A program made the translations under genes and the position numbers. A stretch of 64,000 bases of DNA from a virus. The DNA is taken from positions 41,653 to 105,652 of IMG/VR virus record IMGVR_UViG_3300028392_000043; one strand, 5' to 3'. Within the stretch, counting starts at the first letter, position 1. Every line of letters begins with the position of its first letter. Of this stretch, positions 6,878 to 14,730 are shown piece after piece. Below the pieces are notes generated by a model. That model was not told the origin of the DNA. It was given only the letters and a program-made list of their open reading frames with translations, and searched no databases.

Positions 6878-7221
6878 TAAGTACGTAGCCCACTTGCTCT
6901 ATTCTCGGAATCAATTGAATACGACATAATTTTAGCCGCTTCAACGTTTGATTTAAGAATAGATAGATGCATAACTAATGATTTTGTATTGGCTTCCGCT
7001 AACTTTGCGTATAACCGCTGGTCAGCGCTTTCAAGAAAAGCTTTGTTTTCTTTTTCAAAAACAGTGCCAGAAGCAGTTAAACCTGCTTTTGCCAAAGCCC
7101 CTTTATATTCTTGCTCAGCCAATACCTCTTCCTGCAAAGATTCTTTGTACTCTTTGAGTATGCGGTCTTGATCTTCAGTAACTTTTTCCAAGTCACTAAC
7201 AATACTGGCTTGCCGTATCAT
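6877..7221 (-). CDS. Coiled-coil hypothetical protein
   Basis: A 114-residue protein that is almost entirely helical. Residues 8-50 (SDLEKVTEDQDRILKEYKES...) have heptad spacing, and a second helix runs from about residue 60 to 100. There are no cysteines or catalytic motifs. The ATG overlaps the upstream TGA (ATGA). Unknown function. Confidence 0.6.
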   Translation of the reverse strand: MIRQASIVSDLEKVTEDQDRILKEYKESLQEEVLAEQEYKGALAKAGLTASGTVFEKENKAFLESADQRLYAKLAEANTKSLVMHLSILKSNVEAAKIMSYSIDSENRASGLRT

Positions 7222-7487
7222 TTTTTCTTACCTAACTCCTTTGCAAGTTTGGCAATAATGGCAATCAAATCATCTACGATTTCTTCGTAAATTGCTTTTT
7301 TAGGTTCTTGTGTGTGAATTTTGTCCCACTCAGAATAATGATTGTATTGATAATCATGCTTTTTATTGTATTTTTTAACCCAGCGTTTCATATCTTTATC
7401 TTGTTCAGATAACCAATTGTCATAATATGATGAATCAAGTTTTTCTTCATCATTGTTTGGCTCTGGATTTGAAGTGTCATCTTCCAT
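7218..7487 (-). CDS. Hypothetical charged protein
   Basis: An 89-residue protein, very rich in Asp, Glu, Lys and Tyr (EEKLDSSYYDNWLSEQDKDM) with a helical C-terminus (IVDDLIAIIAKLAKELGKKK) that is amphipathic and could touch membrane. AAAGGAAAAACACC precedes the ATG at 7487. No homology recognised. Confidence 0.55.
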   Translation of the reverse strand: MEDDTSNPEPNNDEEKLDSSYYDNWLSEQDKDMKRWVKKYNKKHDYQYNHYSEWDKIHTQEPKKAIYEEIVDDLIAIIAKLAKELGKKK

Positions 7488-7499
7488 GGTGTTTTTCCT

Positions 7500-7646
7500 T
7501 TACTTTACTCGGTCTATTCTGACATCAGAGCATACATTGGAAAGCTCTTTATAAGCAAGTACCTCAGCATGTTCTTTGTTTTCTGCGGTAATAGTAACGG
7601 TGACTTCTGCCACCACTTCATATACCTCATTATTTTCTTGCGACAT
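7500..7646 (-). CDS. Small hypothetical protein (48 aa), first gene of the leftward operon
   Basis: The frame begins MSQENNEVYEVVAEVTVTIT and ends RIDRVK. GGAGAGGAA sits just before the ATG at 7646. The first half alternates as a beta strand (VYEVVAEVTVTITA), the second is a helix, matching the beta-alpha-beta mini-proteins elsewhere in this operon (compare 4301-4459). It lies next to the divergent promoter region and should be the first gene transcribed leftward. Confidence 0.65.
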   Translation of the reverse strand: MSQENNEVYEVVAEVTVTITAENKEHAEVLAYKELSNVCSDVRIDRVK

Positions 7647-7661
7647 TTCCTCTCCTATTTC

Positions 7662-7689
7662 TTGACAGGCTTCCTATAAGTAGTATGCT
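7662..7689 (+). promoter_or_regulatory. Rightward promoter with overlapping palindrome
   Basis: A perfect TTGACA (7662-7667) and TATGCT (7684-7689) lie 16 bases apart, placing the transcript start just before the GAAAGGG ribosome binding site of the gene at 7719. The -10 overlaps an inverted repeat TATGC-TATT-GCATA (7684-7697), a candidate operator. The leftward operon starts at 7646, so this 70-base region must also hold a divergent leftward promoter, which I cannot place with confidence. Confidence 0.6.
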
Positions 7690-7718
7690 ATTGCATAACA
7701 CCGACAGAAAGGGTAAGC

Positions 7719-7943
7719 ATGGCGCTCAGCCTTGACGCACCAGAAGTAAAGAAAGACAAAATCTGTTCTTTACAAAAACTCCGCAACAAACTAGATGCAG
7801 AGGATCAAGCCGTACTAGACAGTTGGCTTGAAAACAAAGTAACTCCATATCGTATCTACATGGCACTCAAAAGAGAAGGCCATGCCATCGGTAGGCAAGT
7901 AGTCTACGAACACACGAACGGATGTTGTATCTGTGGCTCTTAA
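7719..7943 (+). CDS. Small helical protein with C-terminal CCxC
   Basis: A 74-residue protein. The middle (DSWLENKVTPYRIYMALKRE) reads like a helix-turn-helix with a recognition helix near residues 48-62, and the end is YEHTNGCCICGS, a possible metal site. GAAAGGGTAAGC precedes the ATG, and TTGACA lies 52 bases upstream. The next gene starts inside its last codons (11-base overlap, GTG start). A small DNA-binding role is possible but unproven. Confidence 0.6.
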   Translation: MALSLDAPEVKKDKICSLQKLRNKLDAEDQAVLDSWLENKVTPYRIYMALKREGHAIGRQVVYEHTNGCCICGS

Positions 7944-9120
7944 AGACTTTACAGAAATGGGCCCTAGCAGCCCTGATCCTCGTGGTAAACACCCAAACAT
8001 TCCTAAAGGTTGGGAACCACGTCTAGAGTACGATGATGCTCAAGGTGGCTATCTTGTTACTAGGCCTCGTGAGGTTAAACAAGATGACCCTAGTTCTTTA
8101 GAAATTTTTGACCAATTCAATGTAAATCCAGAAAAGTGGAAAATTACTAATTTGCGCAGGTCTACTTGGCAAACTTATAGTGGAGAATGGCTTGAATCCT
8201 TTAAGGCTACATTTGTGCCTGTAACTATGGTCAGTGAAGCTTTAAGGCTAGATGCAGACCAGTTAATTGAAGAAGTTAAACGCCATAAACCAACCAAGCG
8301 TACAGCCCCTACAGGCGACTTTACAGCCGTTTTTGCTGTAGGTGACACTCAGATAGGTAAAGTCGATGGTGGTGGCTCAGAAACCATCCTAAACAACATG
8401 CTGACCCGTTTTGACGCATCTAAAGAACGCCTAGCTGATATGCGTAGATTAGGTTACGGAATCGGTGAAATAGTCGCACCTTGGCTGGGTGACTGTATTG
8501 AAGGTAACCAAAGCCAAAATGGTAACGCTGCAGCAGCCGGACGCATAGATTTAACTATCACAGAGCAATACCGTGTATTACGGCGCACAATGATGTATCA
8601 AATCAGAATTCTTGCCCCTCTGGTGGAAAAATTGGTAATTCCCGTAATTCCCGGCAACCACGATGAAGCAGAACGACGAGGCGGTATAGTCAGGTCCTAC
8701 ACAGACTCATGGGCCATTGAAGCAGGTGTAGCGGTAGCAGACGCTTGCGCAGCTAACCCAGACGTTTACGGCAACGTGTCATTCATCTTTCCAAAACCAG
8801 ACGAATTAACAGTCACAATGGAAACAAGTGGCACAATCCTAGCAATGGCACACGGACACCAATTTGGTAGAGATCCAATCAAATGGTGGCAAGAGCAATC
8901 ACACGGTCGCCAGCCAGTAGGTGAAGCACACATACTCTTAGGCGCACACTTACACCACCACAAAATGCAAGACAGTGGTAAAGATAGAGTCTTTATTCAG
9001 GTTCCTGCGCTTGATGGTGGGTCTAATTGGTTCCGCCATCGCCGCGGGGAAGATGCTAAAGCAGGTCTGCTAACCTTTGTAACATCAAACGGCGCATGGC
9101 ATGAAATGAGCATCCTGTAA
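7933..9120 (+). CDS. Mre11/SbcD-like metallophosphoesterase
   Basis: A 395-residue protein with the calcineurin-like phosphoesterase motifs in order: FAVGDTQIGKVDG (about residue 137), WLGDCIEGNQ (about 183), PGNHDEAERR (about 239), MAHGHQFGRD (about 303) and LLGAHLHHHK (about 337). These residues bind two metal ions; in phage relatives the enzyme is a nuclease or phosphatase involved in DNA processing. About 130 residues precede the catalytic domain and are unassigned. GTG at 7933 is used as the start because it overlaps the upstream gene by 11 bases and no ATG lies close by. The next gene overlaps its stop by one base. Confidence 0.85.
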   Translation: MALKDFTEMGPSSPDPRGKHPNIPKGWEPRLEYDDAQGGYLVTRPREVKQDDPSSLEIFDQFNVNPEKWKITNLRRSTWQTYSGEWLESFKATFVPVTMVSEALRLDADQLIEEVKRHKPTKRTAPTGDFTAVFAVGDTQIGKVDGGGSETILNNMLTRFDASKERLADMRRLGYGIGEIVAPWLGDCIEGNQSQNGNAAAAGRIDLTITEQYRVLRRTMMYQIRILAPLVEKLVIPVIPGNHDEAERRGGIVRSYTDSWAIEAGVAVADACAANPDVYGNVSFIFPKPDELTVTMETSGTILAMAHGHQFGRDPIKWWQEQSHGRQPVGEAHILLGAHLHHHKMQDSGKDRVFIQVPALDGGSNWFRHRRGEDAKAGLLTFVTSNGAWHEMSIL

Positions 9121-9377
9121 TGGACAAAACAATTATTGAAGAAGCATGGGCATTAGTAAATGGTGACCGACAAAACGACTACGGCACTGCGTTAAAAAAC
9201 ATGAGTAGAACAGCCAAAATCTGGTCAGGCATCCTAGACATCGATGTAACACCAGAACAAGTAGCCCTATGCATGGCTGGCGTAAAACTAGCCAGATCGC
9301 AACAAACCTACAAAAGAGACAATGTAGTAGATGCGGTTGGATATCTTCTCGTTTACGACAATGTGAGCCTAAAATGA
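9120..9377 (+). CDS. DUF6378-like protein
   Basis: An 85-residue protein with the pattern of small phage DUF6378 proteins: ALVNGDRQNDYGTALKNMSR, then IWSGILDI, DVTPEQVALCMAGVKLARSQ and DNVVDAVGYLLVYDN. The fold is likely all-helical; the biochemical role is unknown. The start overlaps the upstream stop (TAATG), and the stop overlaps the next start (ATGA), so all four genes of this rightward cluster are coupled. Confidence 0.75.
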   Translation: MDKTIIEEAWALVNGDRQNDYGTALKNMSRTAKIWSGILDIDVTPEQVALCMAGVKLARSQQTYKRDNVVDAVGYLLVYDNVSLK

Positions 9378-9577
9378 AACGCCAGATCGTCGTCAAGCTA
9401 TTTGGCGATGAGATTGTAAATATTCTCATTGACGAAAGCGATGACGATGCTATTGAAGAGGCTGAAGACTCTTCAGAGAATCTGGGGTCTATTACTTCTG
9501 CAGATTTATCTAAAGGCGAAGGCTCTATTGGTTTTAATACGCCGTGGAGTGTTGAGTATTGGGATGAAGATGAGTAA
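9374..9577 (+). CDS. Acidic hypothetical protein
   Basis: A 67-residue protein (MKRQIVVKLFGDEIVNILID...) with a long Asp/Glu-rich middle (DESDDDAIEEAEDSSE). The ATG overlaps the previous stop (ATGA), and I prefer it to an out-of-operon start upstream in the same frame. Its last 44 bases overlap, tail to tail, the end of the leftward gene at 9534-9749. DNA-mimic behaviour is a possibility for such an acidic protein, but nothing proves it. Confidence 0.6.
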   Translation: MKRQIVVKLFGDEIVNILIDESDDDAIEEAEDSSENLGSITSADLSKGEGSIGFNTPWSVEYWDEDE

Positions 9578-9749
9578 GTTTGTGATTTGCCCAGTCTTCT
9601 TTTTGTAACTCGTAATTATCAGTTATGGTGTTAGATTTCCATCCACATCGACAGCCTGATGATTTTATTACTGTCAGTACTTCATTAATGTTTTGTATTT
9701 GTATTGCTTGTTCGTAGCGGCATTTTTTTGCGCCTTGCTTTTTGCTCAT
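9534..9749 (-). CDS. Small zinc-ribbon-like protein
   Basis: A 71-residue protein. KKCRYEQ near the start, SGCRCGWKSN in the middle and WANHKLTHLH near the end could supply Cys and His ligands for one zinc ion, a layout common in small actinophage proteins. It begins with a TAATG overlap after the fibre gene and ends convergent with the acidic gene on the other strand. The role is unknown. Confidence 0.6.
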   Translation of the reverse strand: MSKKQGAKKCRYEQAIQIQNINEVLTVIKSSGCRCGWKSNTITDNYELQKEDWANHKLTHLHPNTQHSTAY

Positions 9750-10435
9750 TATGCTGCTTCGTAAGTTCCACTAAAAATAATTACGTCAGCAGCAGTTTTT
9801 GTGTAAGTAGTGCTATTTAAACCTATTCTTGCTAAATATGTACCACTAGCCAAAATAAGTTGAGGCTGAAATGTTGTTGTGCTCACTGGTGCAATGGCTA
9901 AAACAGTTACAGAAGAAACGCCGGTTAAGTTACCTCTTCCAGTGCCAATCCAGTTACTATCTAAAGAAGTGACTGGCAAACTTAGCGTAAGATTACCGCT
10001 ACCTACTGTTGCTGTTGTAAAAGTCCAACTACCTTTAAAAAATACTGTTTTTCCAATTTGAATCCATCGGGCTAGTGGAACAGTTGCGCCTGTAGACCAT
10101 CCTGTGCCAGTTACGGCTGGGTTGTAGTCATTCCAGGCTGCGTGATCTGCAGCTATTGTTGTACCAGAAATGCCACCTATAGTTGAGGCGCTATCTAGCG
10201 TTGCGGTTGCTGCGGTTGCTGTTAAGTTCGCAACGTTAATGGTTGCAGTACCATCGTTATAATCTGCTAAGTTACTTATTTCTAGCGGTGAAGCAACCCA
10301 TTTATTGTCTAAATAAACCAATGCATCGTTTAAGTTTGGGTTTCCAACACTAACATTTGAAATGTCGTTTAGTTCATGAACATGACCACTACCTGATGAA
10401 GAGGATGTGACTTTTCCTTTATTTACTAAATCCAT
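9749..10435 (-). CDS. Tail fibre/receptor-binding-like protein (leftward cassette)
   Basis: A 228-residue Thr/Ser/Gly/Ala-rich beta protein. The C-terminal half (RWIQIGKTVFFKGSWTFTTA, then LSLPVTSLDSNWIGTGRG) follows the jelly-roll-like pattern seen at the ends of phage fibres, where repeated strands end in an exposed binding face. Its start is coupled (TAATG) to the upstream fibre gene. By position it is the last member of a four-gene fibre cassette (13471 to 9749). Receptor binding is inferred. Confidence 0.6.
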   Translation of the reverse strand: MDLVNKGKVTSSSSGSGHVHELNDISNVSVGNPNLNDALVYLDNKWVASPLEISNLADYNDGTATINVANLTATAATATLDSASTIGGISGTTIAADHAAWNDYNPAVTGTGWSTGATVPLARWIQIGKTVFFKGSWTFTTATVGSGNLTLSLPVTSLDSNWIGTGRGNLTGVSSVTVLAIAPVSTTTFQPQLILASGTYLARIGLNSTTYTKTAADVIIFSGTYEAA

Positions 10436-11955
10436 TAGATTACTGTAAACCTTAACTGGCCGTTTACTGTTGAACTACCACCTAAGTCACGATCAAACAT
10501 CATGTAGTAGCTTGCGCTGCTAAGATTACCTGGGTCTATTCCACCAATGGTAATACCTTTGTATGTGCCTGCTTTTAGTAATGCAATCCATTCAGTTGGT
10601 AGTGTTACCCAAATTGCTTCGTTTTTGCTAAAAGCATTTGTTAAGTATTGCCACCAACCGGATTTGTCTGCTGGTGTTGCAGCTGTGTAACTAGCGGACG
10701 TGCTTATGGTGTTAGATGATGAGTGGGTAGTGTATTTATGTAACGTTATGTTAATAAAACCAAATGATGGGCCTATTGTGGTGCTTCGTTTAAAGTAAAC
10801 TTCTGCTTGTGACCACGTACCTTCTGTAGGTATTCCAGAAAGAGCATTTGCGCCGTAATAGAAATAACTATAGTAAACGCCTGGCTGCGCACCGTATGAT
10901 GTTCCATCACCATGATAATAATTTCCAGTTGAAGTCCAAGACGTAGAGTTGTAATAACTTTGAAATTGCGTATAAACCTGTTTAGGGCTTACCGGGAATA
11001 TACCATTAACAAAAGTATCGGTAGTAAATGTTGTTGGTAAACCGTTAGGTGAAGCAACGCCGCCTACATTTGCTTGTAAAACAATAGTGTAGGTGGAGTT
11101 AATTGTTAAACCAGTAATTGTTGCACCTGATGCAACCCCACTTGCGTAAACATTTCCGCTATTAAAATCTACAATGTTGTAACTTGTTGCGCCTGCATAT
11201 GTGCCAGTCCAAGTTATTGTTGCGCCAACATCAGATTTATCGGCAATAACTGGCGCAAATGTTGGTGCGGGTAATTGATCTAAGTTAACTGTAATTGTTT
11301 GGGCTACCGAACCGGTTTCTACAGTTGATGTTGTAGTGTTATAAACATTGCCAAAAACACTTAAAGTAAAGTCGCTTGATGCTGCAGGCGTAGGAGCAGT
11401 ATACGTAAATGTTCCAGATGTTGTGGTTCCGCTGGAAATAATTTTTGCTGCGTCAACATCATATAAAGTCCAGCTTGTGGCATTAGGTACATTAAAAGAA
11501 AAGTTTATGGTGTTGTATGACGGTGTTCCAAGCGTATATGTAAATGAATCAACATAAATTGTTGTTGGATATACTTGTACCCAACGTGATTGTGGTGTTT
11601 TAAAGATCACTTCACCTTGGGTGCTTGCTGATGCAGAAAATGCTGTACCTGTTGGTGTTGCTGTAAAAGCGGTTGTACTGGTAACTGTAGCTACTGTGTA
11701 GTTGGTGTTAAGTGAACTTGGTGATGCGCCCACAACGCTAATTATGTCGCCTAAAGCAAAAGAATGACCACTGGTAACAAATGATGCTGAACTTGGTGAA
11801 CTTGTTACTGTTATGGCTGTGGTTTTTGCTTTGTTAAAGTTTCTCCACGCTTTTTGCGCTGGAACAAAATTAGTATCATCAATGCAAGTAGATAATACTT
11901 TTACGTTACTAAAAGCATGTGCTGCATTATTAGTGGATGTTTTAGGTGTTGCCAT
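10435..11955 (-). CDS. Minor tail/fibre protein with FCCH-like and FN3-like domains
   Basis: A 506-residue protein starting MATPKTS; the start at 11955 is in a TAATG overlap with the upstream stop. Residues about 45-125 (TSGHSFALGDIISVVGASPS) form a beta module also found in four other virion proteins here. Residues about 150-320 read as two Ig/FN3-like repeats (VGATITWTGTYAGATSYNIV, then GLTINSTYTIVLQANV). The last 160 residues (GTYKGITIGGIDPG...) resemble the surface domain of actinophage minor tail proteins. The protein is very Thr/Ser-rich and has no catalytic motif. Likely a virion surface fibre for host attachment. Confidence 0.65.
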   Translation of the reverse strand: MATPKTSTNNAAHAFSNVKVLSTCIDDTNFVPAQKAWRNFNKAKTTAITVTSSPSSASFVTSGHSFALGDIISVVGASPSSLNTNYTVATVTSTTAFTATPTGTAFSASASTQGEVIFKTPQSRWVQVYPTTIYVDSFTYTLGTPSYNTINFSFNVPNATSWTLYDVDAAKIISSGTTTSGTFTYTAPTPAASSDFTLSVFGNVYNTTTSTVETGSVAQTITVNLDQLPAPTFAPVIADKSDVGATITWTGTYAGATSYNIVDFNSGNVYASGVASGATITGLTINSTYTIVLQANVGGVASPNGLPTTFTTDTFVNGIFPVSPKQVYTQFQSYYNSTSWTSTGNYYHGDGTSYGAQPGVYYSYFYYGANALSGIPTEGTWSQAEVYFKRSTTIGPSFGFINITLHKYTTHSSSNTISTSASYTAATPADKSGWWQYLTNAFSKNEAIWVTLPTEWIALLKAGTYKGITIGGIDPGNLSSASYYMMFDRDLGGSSTVNGQLRFTVI

Positions 11956-12872
11956 TAGTATTGAACCCACAATGAAGCGTAAGGATATGTGCCAGATGTT
12001 GGTGGAGTTGAGTTAGAAATATTTACGGTTGATAAAACAGATGATGTTCCTGTAGTACCATCCCACAAATAAACATACATTGTGTTTGTGTTTTGCTGTA
12101 AATAAATAGTTCCATTAGTAATTAAACCTGATGTGTTTACTGACGTATATAGTTGCGCAGTTACTGCAGTAGCGTCGGCGTAAGACTGCACACCGGTTGA
12201 TCCATAGATTCCAGTAAGGCCAAATGTCCATGATGTGTAAGTACCTGAACCCACAGTGTTTGCAACGTTTACTGTTATGGCTGTGGTAGATGATGCTGTA
12301 ATAATTCCTTCGACATAATTTGAAGTATCAACAATTACGCGTACTCGCTGACCAACAACATAAGCATGAGTGGTTGTACTAAAACTCCAAGTTTTAGAAC
12401 CTGTGCCAATTGCGTTTGATGTGGTAGATGTTACACCTGAGTAGCCTGCACCTGCTGGCCCTGTAGAACCACCGCCAAAGTTACCGTTACCTGGCGATGC
12501 TGGCCATGCGCCTGAAGCTTTAACATAAATGTTTTTATTTGTGTAATCTAAATACACATCGCCATTATTGCTAGTAGTTGGTGCTGGTGGGCTAGAAGTT
12601 GGTGCACCGCTACCTACGTAAACAGATGTGCCTGTGTCACCTTTAACGCCTTGTGGAATACTAAAGTTCCAGATGGCTGCATTAGTTGTACTGCCAGTCG
12701 CAGCCGTAACGGTAGCGCTTGATCCTGCACTACCGGTGGTTACGGTACCAATAGTGACTGTTGCTGCCACACCATCTGCGCCTGTAGCACCTGTAGGGCC
12801 TACACCACGCAATACGCCTGTTCTAACTTGTACTGTGCCGCCTGATGCTAAGCGTACTGTGTTGCTACTCAT
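11955..12872 (-). CDS. Tail fibre protein with collagen-like segment
   Basis: A 305-residue protein with a short collagen-like stretch (GPTGATGADG, residues 25-34), then TIGTVTTGSAGSSATV and IWNFSIPQGVKGDTG, the usual trimerising collagen-type part of phage fibres. DVYLDYTNKNIYVKASGAW (about 105-123) is a typical carbohydrate-facing strand repeat. Residues 155-215 (TTHAYVVGQRVRVI) are the shared FCCH/Gly-Gln beta module. The start overlaps the upstream stop by four bases. The protein at 62131-62574 on the other strand has the same collagen-plus-TIG segment. Confidence 0.7.
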   Translation of the reverse strand: MSSNTVRLASGGTVQVRTGVLRGVGPTGATGADGVAATVTIGTVTTGSAGSSATVTAATGSTTNAAIWNFSIPQGVKGDTGTSVYVGSGAPTSSPPAPTTSNNGDVYLDYTNKNIYVKASGAWPASPGNGNFGGGSTGPAGAGYSGVTSTTSNAIGTGSKTWSFSTTTHAYVVGQRVRVIVDTSNYVEGIITASSTTAITVNVANTVGSGTYTSWTFGLTGIYGSTGVQSYADATAVTAQLYTSVNTSGLITNGTIYLQQNTNTMYVYLWDGTTGTSSVLSTVNISNSTPPTSGTYPYASLWVQY

Positions 12873-13471
12873 AATGACTCCATAATAGTTGTTCTGGTGT
12901 TGACGATAAAAAGACCTGAAACTAATTTTACTTGTGGGTTTGCAATTGGGCTAGATACGCCATCTACAGTGGCATAAACATCAATTTGATAAGTTCCAGG
13001 GTTTAAAGTTTTAGTTATTGATTTAGGTGCGCTAAGTTGCAAAACACCAGCGGTACCAGCAATTGTAATAGATGCTTGTGTTGCTGGAGTATTTGATGAT
13101 TTGAATGAAATTATTGTGTTATTTGCGCTATCTTTAATGTCTGCTCGGCAACTTTCAAACGTAGCCGTTACTGTTCCGTTAACTGCAGAAGCATTGGTGT
13201 ATTGAAAAGATGTACCAGCAACGATACTGGTGATTGCAAAAATTCCGTTATTTGCTGTTACACCGCCAGAAATAGTGACATAATCACCGACCAAAAAAGC
13301 ATGTCCAGTGCATGTTGCTGTTACTGTTCCGCTTGATACTGAAAGAGTTGCTGATTTTGCAAAAGAAGCTCGCACTGGCATAGCCGAACCCGTACTGTCT
13401 GCCCATAGTAATTGACACGCAAAGTCTTCACCTGCGTCCAAATCTATTTCAACATAATCGCGGTTGGCCAT
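12869..13471 (-). CDS. BppU-N-like tail protein with inserted FCCH-like module
   Basis: A 200-residue protein. Its ends (YVEIDLDAGEDFACQLLWAD at the start; AGVLQLSAPKSITKTLNPGT and NPQVKLVSGLFIVNTRTT at the end) match the layout of the small baseplate/fibre-attachment domain also present at 61787-62134. Between them, residues 40-107 (GHAFLVGDYVTISGG) are an inserted beta module seen in other virion proteins of this phage. The function is likely anchoring the fibres encoded downstream. The start is coupled by TAATG to the terminase-like gene. Confidence 0.6.
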   Translation of the reverse strand: MANRDYVEIDLDAGEDFACQLLWADSTGSAMPVRASFAKSATLSVSSGTVTATCTGHAFLVGDYVTISGGVTANNGIFAITSIVAGTSFQYTNASAVNGTVTATFESCRADIKDSANNTIISFKSSNTPATQASITIAGTAGVLQLSAPKSITKTLNPGTYQIDVYATVDGVSSPIANPQVKLVSGLFIVNTRTTIMESL

Positions 13472-13971
13472 TAGTATTCTCCTTGATCAATCATTGTTGG
13501 TAATTCTGCTACACGCCGAAGTGCAGCAACATACTCTTCAGATGTACCTGCAACAACAATAGTGTTATTAGTTATTGTACTAGTAGGCATGTTATCTAAG
13601 CCTAAGACTTTGGCTCTTGCTTGAATAATTTTTAACGCTGTTTCTACGGCTTGCCTATCTCCAGAGATGGCATCTTGCCATACTGCGCTCTGTAATTCGT
13701 CTAAACGGTCTACTTCCATAGCCAAAAGTGAGCGTTTGTGGCCCGCATCTACTAAATCTGCGGCTTCTTTTAAGGTATCTGCAATTAGCGTATTTGCTTT
13801 GCGTTCAGATATACCTAAATATTCAGCAATTGACCATAGTGAGCGTCCTGATCTGCGCATCTCTAAAGCTTTGCGAGCCATTTCGTTGCGTTCATCTTGA
13901 ATTATTGCCATGGTATTAACTTTTTTGGCTTTAGCAACGGCTTTAGTTGGTGATGCTTTTTTTACAGTCAT
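13471..13971 (-). CDS. terS: Terminase small subunit-like HTH protein
   Basis: A 166-residue protein. Residues 30-65 (ARKALEMRRSGRSLWSIAEY, then LGISERKANTLIADTL) form a helix-turn-helix. The following helical part (RLDELQSAVWQDAISGDRQA, then IIQARAKVLGLD) is the signature of actinophage small terminases and related DNA-binding packaging proteins, which recognise the packaging site and recruit TerL. TerL is encoded 10 kb away on the other strand, so the pair is split. The AGGAG site and ATGA overlap with whiB support the start. Another HTH regulator of the same family remains possible. Confidence 0.6.
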   Translation of the reverse strand: MTVKKASPTKAVAKAKKVNTMAIIQDERNEMARKALEMRRSGRSLWSIAEYLGISERKANTLIADTLKEAADLVDAGHKRSLLAMEVDRLDELQSAVWQDAISGDRQAVETALKIIQARAKVLGLDNMPTSTITNNTIVVAGTSEEYVAALRRVAELPTMIDQGEY

Positions 13972-14399
13972 TTCTTTCTTCTCCTAGGCGCTACAAATGT
14001 TTTATCATCATAATCATCCATGGCTTTCTTTACATCATTTTTATTTTTAGCCAAAGCCGCTCTGCGTTCAAATGCCGTAAAGCCGCCCCAAACACCATAA
14101 GGTTCATTTGTTTTTAAAGCAGTAATTAAACAATCACGTTGCACTTCACATAATTTGCAAATAGATTTAGCATAATTTATTTGCTGTGATGACATTGGTA
14201 AATCGGAGTGACCGTAAAAAATTTCTGATGGCATACCAAAACAGTATGCGTCATCCTGCCAATACTTTTTGGCCGTATAGCGCCAGGCAGGTGGAATCGA
14301 TGACGTCTTGTGGTTTTTTGCATTTTTGGCAACATTCGTAGTATCTGGGATGCTTTGAGGCAAGCCATCTTTCAACGGCTTGTTTGTCCGCGTTTCCAT
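13968..14399 (-). CDS. whiB: WhiB-family transcriptional regulator
   Basis: A 143-residue protein. Cys53, Cys81, Cys84 and Cys90 (AYC, ICKLCEVQRDC) have the spacing that holds the 4Fe-4S cluster of WhiB proteins, and PYGVWGGFTAFERRA (100-114) is the family's GVWGG turn. WhiB proteins are confined to Actinobacteria and their phages and bind the primary sigma factor; phage versions can block host WhiB functions such as septation. The basic tail (RRRKK) would contact DNA. The first 49 residues precede the domain and are read from the same DNA as the end of the RuvC-like gene (149-base overlap). No ATG lies between 14399 and Cys53, so the long overlap seems real. Confidence 0.88.
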   Translation of the reverse strand: METRTNKPLKDGLPQSIPDTTNVAKNAKNHKTSSIPPAWRYTAKKYWQDDAYCFGMPSEIFYGHSDLPMSSQQINYAKSICKLCEVQRDCLITALKTNEPYGVWGGFTAFERRAALAKNKNDVKKAMDDYDDKTFVAPRRRKK

Positions 14400-14721
14400 A
14401 CCCTAATACCGCCTTTTTCCATGATGATGGTCCAATAAATGTTACTTCTGAGTCTACCTGTTGTGACGCCAAAGCCAAAGCCCCGGCTACCATACCAAGA
14501 GATATGCCTGTTCTAACATTACGACTAACGCCCTGAATAGGCTGTTCAATAACTACCAGTTCAGGGCGCGTCGCCGTAATTTTGGTTTTTAACCATTCAG
14601 ACATGGTTACTAAGTTTTTGATGTCATCTTTACTGGTCAAAATAAGTTCATCAAAAACCATGTGATTAGGGTGTGCAAACGCAATACGTCTGACGCCATA
14701 ATCAACACCTGCTGAATTCAT
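14251..14721 (-). CDS. RuvC-like Holliday junction resolvase
   Basis: A 156-residue RNase H-fold nuclease. Asp7 (GVDYGVRRIAFA), Glu59 (LVVIEQPIQG) and Asp139/Asp142 (DVIDSTCLALYG) match the acidic residues that bind Mg in RuvC. GISLGMVAGALALASQ and PSSWKKAVLGYGNADKQAV are also family motifs. It would cut four-way junctions formed during replication and recombination before packaging. A small ECCQKCKK cluster precedes the last catalytic Asp and may bind zinc, which is not usual for RuvC. Its final 149 bases also encode the N-terminus of WhiB in another frame. The ribosome binding site is weak; translation may depend on the gene upstream. Confidence 0.8.
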   Translation of the reverse strand: MNSAGVDYGVRRIAFAHPNHMVFDELILTSKDDIKNLVTMSEWLKTKITATRPELVVIEQPIQGVSRNVRTGISLGMVAGALALASQQVDSEVTFIGPSSWKKAVLGYGNADKQAVERWLASKHPRYYECCQKCKKPQDVIDSTCLALYGQKVLAG

Positions 14722-14730
14722 ATACCATTT

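Noticed and set aside
9749-13471. A diversity-generating retroelement acting on the fibre genes
   Set aside because: No reverse transcriptase and no near-repeat with adenine-specific differences were found.
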